A stretch of DNA of 64,000 bases. Source: Emmonsiellopsis sp. PD_33 (lineage: Eukaryota; Ascomycota; Eurotiomycetes; Onygenales; Ajellomycetaceae). A program made the position numbers and the translations under genes. The notes beneath the pieces were generated by a model. It was not told the origin of the DNA. It saw only the letters and a program-made list of their open reading frames with translations, and ran no database searches. This document shows positions 46,652 through 58,033 of the stretch, in pieces. The stretch is taken from NCBI GenBank assembly GCA_032988165.1, contig JANTQF010000101.1:1-64000 (forward strand), in the 5' to 3' direction. Position 1 is the first letter of the stretch. The number at the start of each line of letters is the position of its first letter.

Positions 46652-48347
46652 CTTGGATACTTAACGAAGCAGACCCCGCCAACACTTATCCGGTGGTGTT
46701 CCCGTTATGAATCTCCCAGATCGGACGAGGGGCTGCTGGAGCGTCGCAAACCGCTATTTATGATCGCGCAGAGGGGTTTCGGACGGACGGTGGTGGGAGG
46801 GACGCCAATGGCGGAGTCATCGATATGCGCTCAATTGTCGCGCACAGATCGGACAGCTATAGACTCTGCAAGCAGACCAGTTAGTCAGTATGAAGCAGGG
46901 CGACATGTATGTATATCTAGACGATGAAACTGCAGATGGGATGTCCGCGACGGGTCTGCATAGGAATTCCGCAGCCCTTGAGGCTCGCAGTGGCCACCAC
47001 AGCAGCCATTGACTCGCCGGCCAACAGACCCATCCAGCAGAGCGTAGACAGCAGCAGCCATATCTTAGACGGGACTGTCCACCCGCAAGGCCGCTGGGCA
47101 GATGAAGCCACCGGCGCAAATCCGCTGCTCGACGGGTTTGCCGGTCTCACAGCCGGACGCGTCCCCATCACGGCCGCAGAGCAGCGTAGCCATCGTAGAC
47201 CAGGGCAAAGCAGCAGCAGAGACCGCGCCATGCCCACCCGGCCGGTTGTAGAGAGCCCGCAGCGGACGACGGAGGCCGGGGACAGCGCTTGGGGCGAGGG
47301 GGGCAGCAAGCGAGGCGAGACGAGCCAAGTGAAGCTCTCGTCTATTTCTCTACCAAACGTACCTGAGCAAATAAGCGAGCTGCAACAACTCGGCAATCCG
47401 GCGTGGCGCAACGGCGGTTCGTGAGCAGGCGATTGGCAGAGCGTGGCGGGCAGCGTCGCGGCGATTTTGCGTCTGGCAGAACAGTCCGCAGCCGGGATGG
47501 GGAGAAAACAGGTGGCGATGCGCCAAGCGGAGGTTGCGGGCTGCTGGCCACGACGGCGCGGGCGATGCGGTGGGTGCGGTGGATGCGCGGAGAGGTGTGC
47601 AGGGCGTGCGGAGAGGAGGTAAATATCCAGGCTGTTCGGGTTGTTTGCGGCCGGGTATTTAAATAAACGGTGTTGGATGCGGCGTGGTGGTGGTTGGGTT
47701 CAACGGGGTTGGGAGGAAAAATTCTTCTACTCGGCCTGTCTATCTAAACACTGGAGAGAGCATACATTTGATGTCATTCAACAACAATCCAGAGCACATG
47801 GCTTGTCTTTTACATAGAAGTCGCTTTACACCCGCAAGACGGATATCCTGGGCAAATGGAGTTGCAATAATTGCTTGCTAATGGCCGGTTTATATACATG
47901 ACTCTTCCTCCAAATACCAGATCCAGCCCGAACAAAAGCTGGCTCTGTTCTGTGCGTTCAGATGCGCCCGTTCAATCCACATTGGGGTTGCTTGCTCATT
48001 TCTCTGGCGAAGCCCTCCATTCATAGCATGGGATGATATCGTTTCCCCCTCCGTAGCCCACAGGCGGCGTACCGTGAGCAAAGGCGTGGACGGCGCATGA
48101 ATAGGTCTGCGCACCGCATCTGATTACTCCTCTGATAGTCCATCCCAGCTCTCGATAAGTGACCAAGTCTGGGGATGCTGGACGTGATTTTGCTCGTGTC
48201 CGGGTTGCTCTTCAGCATCCTGAGTGCTGCCAACGGTTCGATGCCGGATAGTATAGCACAGATACCGTAAGGGGCGTTCAAACGGGTTTAACCATAATGA
48301 TATGGCCATAAGTCGATAAAACATAGAAAAATGCCCCATATGCCGAA
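46652..48347. other. Intergenic region upstream of the Zn2Cys6 gene
   Basis: 1.7 kb between tandem minus-strand genes, GC-rich at 46930-47640 with overlapping open frames on both strands, none with a domain. It probably holds the long promoter and leader of the regulator and the 3' UTR-side DNA of the next gene. No RNA gene recognised. Confidence 0.5.
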
Positions 48348-49348
48348 TCACCTCGCATGTTTCGGTTTGCGTTTCTTGAAAACCACCGCGGGAACCGTTT
48401 CCTCAGCCATATCCTGAGGAGCTTCAGGAATGAGCTTTGACACACCCTCCCCGTCCTCCTCCCTCTTCACGCCCGCTGTAGGCTCATCCTCCTCCTTTTT
48501 GGCCGCAACCATATCTCCACCGTCCTCACCAAAACTGTCCCTCTCCCTCTTCACCTCCACTTCCCCCTCCCCCACCTCCTCCTTCTTAACCCCCTTCTCC
48601 CTCTTCTTCAACCCCCTCGTCATCTCCAACAACCTATCAAGATCCTCATCATCCCCACCATCCTTCCCGGGAAACTCCTTAACCGTCGACCCCCACCCCC
48701 TCCTCACCACCATCTCCCCAGCCGCCTCCTCCTCTTCCTGGCCCTCAAACTTCCTCTTCCTCACCCCAATATTCAACCCCGCCGTCTCCACCCCATCATC
48801 CCCCTTAGGGACCTCCTCAACAACCTTCCAATCCCCCACCAACGCCATCTCCGCCCGAAACTCCTCAGGAATCGCAACCCCCATCTCCACCAACTGCGCC
48901 ATCTGCTTCTTGCGCTCCGCAGCGCTCACCGCGCGCGTCTCCGCATTCGCACCCGTAGCCGTAGCCGTCCCTATCGCTGTCCCCCGCTTCTTCCACGGCG
49001 GCGGAGCCCCCTGACCCGTCCCTGCTGTCGAACCTTCACCTGACGCCGCCGCCGACCCCGACGACGAGACAAGCCTGCTCAACCTCTCCACCTCGCTCCT
49101 TGCGCGCTGATTCTCGCGCTCGTCACGCTCATGGCCGCGGTGGATGTCGCGGAGGAACCGCTTTAGCGCGCCCTGGTGCTTTCCTGTTGCTTCGTGCTGG
49201 GTGCGTTCGAAGGCGGTGTCGCGGACGTAGGTTTTGCAGTGCTTGCACCAGTATTTGGGCTGGAGGGGGGGGGAGTTAGTTAGGGAGTAAGGTGGATGGA
49301 GGGATGATGGGTAGGGTTACTTACAGTTGATTTCCAGTATTCGGCCAT
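48348..49348 (-). CDS. WBP4-like U1-type zinc finger protein (splicing)
   Basis: Exons are 49348..49325 (24 nt) and 49259..48348, giving 311 residues. The N-terminus MAEYWKSTPKYWCKHCKTYV then FERTQHEATGKH is the U1-like C2H2 finger (CX2C...HX5H) of WBP4/FBP21. A helix, ALKRFLRDIHRGHERDERE, follows. The middle has the KKRGTAIG block and EERKKQ-like residues, and the C-terminal half is Lys/Glu-rich with several KKRK patches and the tail FKKRKPKHAR. No WW domain is visible, as is common in fungal members. The human protein joins the spliceosome at the B complex. The intron is 65 nt. Confidence 0.85.
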
Positions 49349-49925
49349 GGTGGGGTTTGTCGCTTGGATATAGATATGGAAAATGGGAGATCGGGGCGGA
49401 AGGCGTTGGTGATGGATGGCTGATTACGTAAGGCGGATGGGGGATTCTGGGGATGGTGAATGGAAATATTGTGTTTGTTCATGACGAGTTTGAATAAGGG
49501 TTACAGTTAAAAGCGGTGTGGCAATGGGTCAAAGTGAGGGGAATATCATTATTCAGATATCATGATTCATTAGACGTAGCTCGTCTATAGTAGGCTATAT
49601 CTCTAACCTCAATATCTAGATCTGATGGGTATCTCTCGTTGTATCCCCTCGTCCGTTTTTTCTTCACCAATTAGCGCCTTTTTTTCTGGGCTGTTCATAG
49701 GCCAAAAAGCTGTAATTTACTCCACTTTCAGTGGCTAGAGACCCCCTTCAGCAAATAAAAGGGCTTCTTTCAATACCACGCTAATTGGTGAAGAAAAAAC
49801 GGACGAGGGGATAAAACCACCCTGCAAGTCTCAATATATGTCGGATCTCATGACTTTCCCCGTGAGGTGTCTTGCCAAATAAACACCTTCCCCATATAGC
49901 CAGCCATGTCCAAAAACAACCCCCT
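49349..49925. other. Intergenic region containing an inverted-repeat element
   Basis: 577 bp between tandem genes. Apart from the 172-bp inverted-repeat element listed separately, nothing is recognised. Confidence 0.6.
49642..49813. mobile_element. MITE-like element with perfect 35-bp terminal inverted repeats
   Basis: The arms 49642-49676 and 49779-49813 are exact inverted copies, starting TATCCCCTCGTCCG. The outer dinucleotide on both sides is TA. If TA is the target-site duplication, the element is 168 bp with 33-bp inverted repeats, the pattern of Tc1/mariner or Fot1/pogo-type MITEs. The 102-bp core is AT-rich and non-coding. It lies 0.1 kb past the tubulin cofactor E gene. A structured transcript or terminator hairpin is an alternative, though 35 perfect pairs is more than such elements need. 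Confidence 0.6.
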
Positions 49926-51886
49926 CTAAAACACCTCAACCCTCACTCTAACAGCCCTCACCTCCTCCGAAAACCAAAACCCCACCTCCCTCGTCGAATC
50001 CACCAGCTCCTCCTCCCGTCTAACAAGCTTCTTCCCATCCTCGTGCTTCAACGCCGAATTATCAACCGGCGAATCCCCACCATCGCCCTCGTCACTACTA
50101 TCCCACTCATCGTCTTCCGCCTTCGCTTCATCCACCGGATCCCACTCTTCCGTTTCCCAAATAAGCTTTAAGCGGAGCGGGGTTAGGGAGAAGTGGCGCG
50201 CCACGATGGCTTTGATGCGGTAGACGTCGAAGGATTTGGGGATGGACGTTTTGAATTCTGATTGCTGTGCACTCGCCGAATCATTCCGGCTGGGTATGTA
50301 GAAATGGAACGTAACGAGGCGGGCCGCGAGAGATCGAGAATGGATACCGCTTCCCGCAACACCACCCTCCCCAGGGCGTTTTATCTCAACTTCCCCGTAT
50401 ATCTCACATAGTTCTGCGTACCGCGGGTGAGAGGCGATGATGCGCTGTTCGGCGCTTTTGGGGGATGCGACTAGCTCCTTTCGGATTAGGGAGAGGTAGT
50501 ACAGCTCTCCGTTATTGCGGTCTTGGTTTATGATTTTGCTGTAGTTTAGGCTTTGGAGTTGGGAGATGTGGGCGAGGGTGAGCATGTAGGCTTCGTCGAC
50601 GGTCATGGGGTATTCGGGTAGATTTGTGATACGTGTAGAGGCGGGTGGTTGGTCGTATAGGGGGTTATCGGAGACTCGTAGGCTGGCGAGACCGGGGAAT
50701 ACTTTGGGAAGAGCGTCGATGAAGGACCAGGTGTTTATTTTGTTGAAGGATATGTCGAGAGATCTGAGGTTGGGAGGAAATATGAGGCTGTTGATTTCTT
50801 TCTCGTCTGCGGACGTCGGGAGAATTTTGCTAATGTTATTGCCACGGAGTGATAGCCGTTCGAGGTTGGATAGGGAGCGTAATTCTCGTATGCTATGGAG
50901 GGACTCAAATCCATTGTATTCGAGCCTTAATTCCTTGACTGTATTTGATATTGGACATGGAATTGACAAAAACTCGTTGCCGGAGAGGGATAAGGTGGTC
51001 AAAGAAGGGAAGAGATGCGACAGGGTGGCAGCCTAGATATAGTATTAGCGAATCTCCATGCATCGGGGAATTGAAACTCACATCCTTCCAATCCATAAGT
51101 GTCTCGTCCAGTGTTAATTCTGATATGCCACTAAACGTCACGCTCTCATCGATTTCACCAAATCGATTTCCGCTGCAAGCCAAATTAGCGAATGAATAGT
51201 ACACTGAGCGGATCTATGCATACTTCAACTTCAGAATCCTTATATACTTAAGCTGCCCGCAAATGTCCGCCACCTCCCGCCAACTCCGTAGAAGATTCCG
51301 GCTAAGATCTAGCTCGACAATCTTAGGGGATGTCCTTGCTATCTTTTCGAGCTCACGCTCATATTCTTCTCTACTAGCTTCTTCACTAGCTAGCACACCA
51401 TGGACACGCATGCCATCCAACAGCACAATTCGCAGCTCCTGAAGCTCAGCCAGCTGCTTGCGGATCTTTTCAAAGCCGACTTCTTCAACGACTTTCCCGC
51501 TGATTTCAATGGGCGTGGTTGGAGATGCATTCCCCTGGCCAGCTGATATATGCTGAAGTTCCGAGACATACTTCCAGTTTGCGGCTTGGAGGAAGCTTAG
51601 CTGTTGATCGGCCTGTCTGGTTGGGCGTACAAAGGAGCCAGCTATTGGATGGTTGCTTTTGCCTGGGGGGGATAGGTTAGCTTCTAGGGGTAGTGGTAAG
51701 GGGAAGTAAACAGTATATACATTGAAAATACTTTACTCCCTGGTGCTCCCCGGAATGCTTGCCCCGGGTTAGATCATCCCATTCTACACCTAGCCACTGT
51801 CCCTTGGTCCCTTGGACCTCTCCGATATAGCGAACGGTGCAAAGGGCGCCTTCGAAGGCCAGTCGAGATCCCACTGTGACGGCCAT
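49926..51886 (-). CDS. Tubulin-specific chaperone cofactor E (TBCE/Pac2/Alp21)
   Basis: Exons are 51886..51721, 51662..51224, 51172..51082 and 51032..49926, giving 600 residues. The introns are only 49-58 nt. The N-terminal CAP-Gly domain has VGSRLAFEGALCTVRYIGEV, WLGVEWDD and GKHSGEHQGVKYF. Leucine-rich repeats follow (IVELDLSRNLLRSW, LTTLSLSGNEFLSI, LERLSLRGNNISKI, LRSLDISFNKINTW). After SLIRKELVASPKSAEQRIIA comes the ubiquitin-like domain (IKAIVARHFSLTPLRLKLIW). TBCE captures alpha-tubulin through CAP-Gly and takes part in assembling and dissociating the tubulin heterodimer in the cytoplasm. Start codons of this gene and SF3A2 are 293 bp apart. Confidence 0.94.
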
Positions 51887-52179
51887 GGCGCGTCTATTGA
51901 GAGATCAGTGGCAGGATATAGTAACCCAGAATTACCAGAACATAATACCCATGCATATATCGTCTAAATTTTATAGCGTGGAGTTTACTCTTTGGGATCC
52001 CTCTTCTCCTTGCCGTAAAGTGGTGATGTCGTGCCTGATATTCAACGCCGCTTTTAAAGGTTCCAGAAGGAACCACGTGACTCGGAGCTCCCGGCCCGCC
52101 TTTCTGCCATCTCAAATATGCTCGTCTTCTCTCCATACTTCAACATAAACCCACATAGCATCTTCCAAACAGCCTGATC
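51887..52179. promoter_or_regulatory. Divergent promoter with CACGTG box
   Basis: 293 bp between the tubulin cofactor E and SF3A2 start codons, with CACGTGA at 52074-52080. Confidence 0.45.
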
Positions 52180-52951
52180 ATGGATTTCCAGGTATGTTAA
52201 GCCTCCCACTGACCTCCACATACCAAAGCACCACTGCTAACACCACATACAGAACCGCGCAGGCTCCAAATTCGGCGGCGGCGGCGTCGCATCCCATTCC
52301 GCCACCAACGCCGACAGACGCGAGCGCCTGCGCAAACTCGCGCTCGAAAACATCGATCTAGAAAAGGATCCCTACTTCTTCAAAAACCATGTGGGCAGCT
52401 TCGAATGCCGCCTCTGTCTGACCGTCCACCAAAACGACGGCTCCTACCTGGCCCACACCCAGGGTCGCAAGCATCAAACCAACCTCGCTCGGCGTGCGGC
52501 GCGCGAACAAAAGGAGGGGAAGGGCCAAGATGGCTCGCTGCTACCCGCCGCAATGGGCGTGCAGGTTAAGCGGAATACGGTCAAGATTGGGCGTCCCGGA
52601 TACAAGATTACGAAGACGAGAGATCCGTTGACGAGGCAGCATGGGTTGCTGTTTCAGTTGCAGTATCAGGAGATTACGCCGGGAGAGGTGCCGAGGGTGC
52701 GGTTTATGTCTGCCTTTGAGCAGAAGGTGGATGATCCTCCTGATAAGAACTTTCAGTACCTGCTTGTTGCGGCGGAGCCGTATCAGACGTGCGGGTTTAA
52801 GTTGCAGGCGAGAGAGGTGGATCGGAGCGAGGGGAAGTTTTGGACGTGGTTCGATGAGGACAGCAAGGAGTTTTGGATCCAGGTTATGTTCAAGACGGAG
52901 AGGGAGGAGAGGTATAGTGGCGTGCCTGGGCTGGCGCCTATGAGGAGATGA
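52180..52951 (+). CDS. SF3A2: Splicing factor SF3a subunit 2 (SF3A2/Prp11)
   Basis: Exons are 52180..52191 (12 nt, MDFQ) and 52253..52951, giving 236 residues. MDFQNRAGSKFGGGGVAS is the universal start of this family. FECRLCLTVHQNDGSYLAHT then GRKHQTNLARRAARE is the matrin/U1-type zinc finger. The next block, VKIGRPGYKITKTRDPLTRQ, and the C-terminal WTWFDEDSKEFWIQVMFKTE are also diagnostic. SF3A2 is part of the U2 snRNP and helps place U2 on the branch site. The human Pro-rich C-terminal repeats are absent, as in yeasts. The intron is 61 nt. Confidence 0.96.
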
Positions 52952-53742
52952 TGGGAGATGGAGGGGTTGCTTCTTGCTGGGGATTGGTTTATTTTGTCTT
53001 ACTTTTGTTCTTTTATTTCGTGGAGTTTATATGGTGATATTGCGCGGCGTTTGGCTGGGGGAAATAAATTGGGTTGACAAGAGATATTGTGTTATTTGGA
53101 GTTGTGGTTCCTATGCATTTCGTCATATGCGGATGCTTTAACTGTATACTTAATGGAGATTTTACACTACAGGATTATTACTCTTGGGCTACTTTCATTG
53201 AGAGGTTGAAGCATAAAGTCGTGAGGCCTAGTTTCTTGTAGGGAACGCAAATGTAGTCCTCACAACCAAGCTACACTTCTAGCACGGGGCCGGGCAGGCC
53301 GGACAGGCCATACTCTACATATTTAACAGAGAAAGTGTTGGCAAAATGTTTTGGAAGCACGGCTTCTCAATTCCAGATCCGCTAAATCTCTTCTCGGAAG
53401 AGTGATGGCTTGATCATGGGTACCTAAGTAAGGCAGAAAACTGCTTATCAAAGCTCCCTCAGCGGCTAACTTGACATGTTGCGACAAGGCGCCGTGGAAG
53501 TACACATAGACCGGAAAGGACAGTATAAGTAAGTGGGAATAAAACATGCTCGTGAAGTAATTCAAGATAGTCCGGTCGTAAATTGTGTGGGCATGTAACT
53601 CGCTATTTCTCTGCAGCGCTCTGCAGATGGGCCCAGATCAACAATGAAATGCAAAGAAACAACGCTCATTTAGAAAAATTCAGAATCAGAGATCCTTTGT
53701 ATGCTCACTCAGTATCTCCAACAGAAAACAAGTACACCGAAT
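52952..53742. other. Convergent intergenic region
   Basis: 791 bp between the SF3A2 and kinase 3' ends, AT-rich at 52980-53170. Nothing recognised. Confidence 0.65.
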
Positions 53743-55873
53743 CTAGTTGGCCTGGAAGGCATTGAAGGCCTTGAATGTGTATCCGATGAATGGCAGACTC
53801 ATCTCAGCCTCCTGCTCTTCCGGCATGGCACGTGCCTGCGCGCGGAGTTGGGCCGAGTTATCCTCCTGAGGAATCTCGTCAATCGGGAAGTAAGAGACAT
53901 CCACGTTCGAGGTAAGTTTCGGCTCGAATGGCGCACGAATCTTGCGAAGCTGTTCCCAGACAACACCACGGAAGAATGGGTGGTTTTTAATTTGAGTAGC
54001 TCCCAGATGTGCTCCACCTTCTCGGCCAATACGACGGTCGGGATCGCAAAGGAAACTGCGAGTAATGTTGTTAGTTGTTTTCTCTCGAATGTTAAGGATT
54101 GGTGTTTAATAGGTTTGCATACCTTCGAATGAGGTCCTCCGAGTCCTTCGATAGAGTGAGTTCATCTGGGAAATAGAGACATTCGCGCCAATTCACAATT
54201 TTACGGTAGGTGTCGGTAGGCTCCTCGGCACAGAAAGGTGGCCATCCAACCAGACATTCGAACATGATTGCACCGACGGACCACCAATCGCAGAGATAAG
54301 TATACCCCTGGCCATTGAAGATTTCAGGGGCAATGTAGTCAGGAGTGCCAACGGTTGAATAAGCCATGGCCCTGCGAGACTTCCTCCAGGTGTTGAGCTG
54401 GCCACGGTTAGACACGGTCAAGTTGATGGCATCGGAGAAAAATCCGGAATTCCGGTTTTTATCTTTCGATGCAGAAGTGTTCTTCAGGAGGGCTTGATAG
54501 TATGAATTGTCGTGTTGTTTTTTGCCGCCGGTAGACAAACCGAAATCGGTGAGTTTGATGTGTCCACCGCGGTCTAGAAGGATATTGTCCGGTTTAATAT
54601 CACTAAGAGTCAAGTCAGCAAAATGTTCCATTTAGGAAAAGCAACCGGTGTATCACAACGAGTAAGATACACGATTAGCAATAAGCGACTTACCGATGGA
54701 GGAACCCAAGTTTATGTACCGCCTCGATAGCCATGACAATTTCAGCCATGTAAAACCTTGTAATATCCTCCGAGAAAATTTCGTACTTGATGAGCATGGT
54801 CATCAGATCACCTCCCGGCAAGAACTCCATCAGCAAGTAGAGATAAGCCTTGTCCTGGAAGGATGCATGGAGTTTAACAAGCCATGGACTGTCTTTGGAA
54901 TCAGCAAGGATATCACGTTCAGCTCGGACATGTGCAAGTTGGTCTTTCTTGAACATCTCCGTCTTGATCAACGACTTCAACGCGTATATCTTGCCGTCCG
55001 TCTTTCGTTGAACTAGCTTGACTTCTCCGAAGGCACCCTTGCCAATTACCTTGAGCGTCTGGAAGTTGGCTGGTGTTTCTCTGGTGCGAATGAAGCGGAG
55101 GAAATTAGACTCCTTTTTGGAGACCAGGTCCGCTTCGTGGCGTTTGCGGGACTCTGAGAGGGATGGATTGGCTAGGACCTTATCAAGGTTTACGGCACTA
55201 TATAGAAACTCCTGTTAGCCGATTGCTCCTCGAATTATTGCCGAAGGTTTTGCTTTGAGACATACCGAAGATTGCGGTCTCGGGCACGTTCGATGTTCTC
55301 GCGGAAGAAAACATTGACCAGCTCCTTGGCGGCACGACCGCGCTTGTGCACGTTCTCCGAATATTTCTCTGGGTTCCTGGCAAGTTCTTCTTCTTCACCA
55401 GCAGGCTTAGGACTGCGCGTCGGCATTGCTGGAACAGAGTGTCCTTGGTGTTGGCCCGTTGCCCCGGCAGTTCGAGGACGCTGACCAGGGGGAGGGTTAC
55501 GGCCGAACATCCCAGCGCGAGGAGGAGCACCTAGGTCCTGGTTCGAGAACTGTTGAATAAGACCGTTGGTCCCATCGTTTGCCTGATACCCAACGCGGGA
55601 TTGATATGCGGGCTGCGGGGCATTTGGATGGGCATATTGTTGACCCTGCTGTTGCGGGGGGTACGGGTTGGTCATGAAGTAGCCTTGCCCGTACGCATTG
55701 TGGGGGCTTTGGGAATCAACGTACTCCTGACCACCGGGATACATTGGCTGGGGGAAGGTCGAGGGGGTGGTTGGATAAGCTCGGTTGTTTGAAGCGGTGT
55801 AGGGGCGATCGTTGAACCCGAAGTTCAGATGAAGGCGGTTGTTGTTGTTGTTATTGTTGCCGTTGGGCTCCAT
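53743..55873 (-). CDS. cotA: NDR-family Ser/Thr kinase, COT1/Cbk1 type
   Basis: Exons are 55873..55266, 55197..54694, 54602..54123 and 54055..53743, giving 634 residues. The N-terminus is Asn/Gln/Pro-rich with HLNFGFNDRPYTASNNRAYP, as in COT1. A Mob-binding helix follows (RGRAAKELVNVFFRENIERA). The kinase domain has GKGAFGEVKLV, the invariant Lys in KIYALKSL, HRDIKPDN (made by splicing CG to T) and DFGLS. An NDR-specific basic insert (WRKSRRAMAYSTVGTPDYIAP) holds the activation-loop Ser. The C-terminal hydrophobic motif is PFIGYTFKAF with its regulatory Thr. The protein drives hyphal polarity in the RAM/MOR pathway. The ATG at 55873 is chosen from family similarity; the frame is open further upstream. 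Confidence 0.95.
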
Positions 55874-56521
55874 CTTGACAGTAGAACCGGAGTTCAAAGA
55901 AAGCTGCTGTTTAAAAGGCAAACTGGAGACACGCCTTGCTTCGTTGTCAGTCTGAAACCAATGGAGGGGCGGCCTGCAACGGGACGGGAGTGTTGGTGGA
56001 CTTACGGCAGGCTTAGAACTCCTAACTGGGCACACGCGAGCCAATTAGCACGCCAGACAGCGCCGTAAACCTGTTGAGCCCTTGAGTAGACAGCCAGCAG
56101 CACACAAGACACAAAGCGATATCAGACAAGAGAACGAGGCGTGGAGAAAGCTGGTGAAACTGGACGGGGAGGTTTCCAAGTTGACGCTCAGATCGCGCTA
56201 GGCCAAATCGGGACAGGGGCGATTTGGCGCCAACACGCGCTCTTAGCGCGGCCGCGGCTGCTTATGTCAGCGCCATCCAGGCACCGCCACCCGATTGGTT
56301 CGATAAGCGGGATCACGGGATGCGCCTCACGTGACCGGAACAACATATCTCCGATGACAAGCTCCGAGCTTGAACTTTTCGACCTCGAAAACATGAAGGA
56401 CGGACTGCCCTGGGTGTACATCAAGGCGTTGAATTCGCCCATCCCGCCACACCTTGAATTATTCTCCATATACACACTTGTATAGGGCAATTGCGCCTAT
56501 TTTTGGTATTTTTTGACAGTC
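55874..56521. promoter_or_regulatory. Divergent promoter of the kinase and TIM54
   Basis: 648 bp with the palindrome TTGGCGCCAA at 56224-56233, a CCAAT box (reverse, ATTGG near 56295) and CACGTGACC at 56328-56336. It probably also contains the kinase 5' UTR, possibly with an intron. Confidence 0.5.
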
Positions 56522-58033
56522 ATGGCGGACCCAACTCCAGCCTCTACCGCCCCCGCTCCTCAAAATGCCGCCCCGAAACCTCCGCCTCCCCCCAAACCCC
56601 AGAATCCCGCTCTCCGCATGCTTGGTATGTTCATGTAAATTATTAGAGATTGTACTTTCCTCAACACTAACTTTATCTAAACAGGTCTACCCAATATCAA
56701 ATTCAAATTGCCGTCTCGAAACTGGCTCATATTCCTATCCATAACCGGCTCATTCGCTACCGCCCTGATCTATGACCGCCGGAAGAAAAGGCAGGCACAA
56801 GAAAAATGGTCCAATCTGGTCGCTCATATCGCCAAAGAACCTCTACGGACCAATGAAGCCAGAAGAAAACTCACTATATACCTCTCCGCCCCACCGGGTG
56901 ACGGCCTCCGGAGTGCCCGTGAATACTTCAAAGAATATGTCAAGCCTGTCCTCGTGGCCGGAGCTATGGACTACGAGGTCCTAGAGGGTCGAAGGGAAGG
57001 CGATATCCGTGCAGCCATTGCAAGTAGGATCAGAAAGACACGGCGACAGGCCGGAGAGTCCGCGCCTATCGAGGAGGATGAAGCGGATAACTTTCTTAGA
57101 CAAGTCAGACAGAATTTCGGAATTGAGGATGAGCCGGTTATTAAGGGTGAGATGGTCATTGGACGCCATACGTGGAAAGAATATATCCGCGGTGTCCACG
57201 AAGGATGGCTAGGGCCAGTCGACCCCCCAGCCCCCGCCATTGAACCTACCCCCGAAGTTCCAAAAGTGGATGAGACATCTGCACCAACAACCACGGATGA
57301 CGGCTCCCCCATAGCCCAAGAACACCCAGAGGAAAAGAAGGAACCCGAAAAGAAACCAGAAGAAAAGAAACCTACCAAACCAACCACAGCATACATCTTC
57401 CCGTCCTCATACCCCTCGCAACCGCTCTCCCCAACAGCTCCCCAAGAAATCGACGTCTCCCCCATCGCCTTCCCCCACATCCTAGGATTCCTCAACACGC
57501 CAATTCGTATCTACCGCTTCCTCACCCAGCGCTACCTCGCAGACGCTATCGGAAGAGACATCGCCGCCATCGTCCTCGCTTCCTCCACCCGCCCATTCAC
57601 CGAAGGCCAGAACAGGCCAGAGTCCGAATTCGCCCCCCCCAACACCACTGACAACACATCCCCGACATCATCAGAACCTCAAACTCCCTCGCACCATTAC
57701 GAACAGCAATTCCTCCTTGAACAGGAAGAGAAAGAATGGCATAAATCTGTGCGCAAGCAAAAGGAGGACCCAGAGATCAAAGAGCGCGAATGGCTGGATG
57801 ATATCGTCTTAGACCCACGGATCGCGTCGCGGATGCGGAGATTCGATCTTCTACCCGAGGAGGAAGAGAGAGCGCAGCGCATTGCGGAGGGCAAGGAGTG
57901 GGTGCGTGGTGAGGAGAAGCCTGAGCCCGTGCCTGTTTGGAAGTGGATGTGGAACACGTATGGGTTTGGAGAGGAGGAGGATCCCAGGAGGAAGGTTATT
58001 ATTGGGAATTTGGATGGGGAGGATGGAGAGTGA
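56522..58033 (+). CDS. TIM54: Mitochondrial inner-membrane import subunit Tim54
   Basis: Exons are 56522..56624 and 56685..58033, giving 483 residues. After a Pro/Ala-rich start, LPNIKFKLPSRNWLIFLSIT gives the conserved leader and the single membrane segment (about residues 45-62), followed by YDRRKKRQAQEKWSNLVAHI. The intermembrane-space domain has PRKLTIYLSAPPGDGLRSA-like sequence and KEYVKPVLVAGAMDYEVLEG. A Pro/Glu/Lys-rich linker leads to PVPVWKWMWNTYGFG near the C-terminus. Tim54 is part of the TIM22 carrier translocase. The intron is 60 nt with a CTAAC branch site. Confidence 0.94.

Noticed and set aside
46917..47424. Overlapping open frames on both strands upstream of the Zn2Cys6 gene
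   Set aside because: Both strands are open over the same GC-rich stretch, neither has a domain, and the plus-strand frame matches nothing known.
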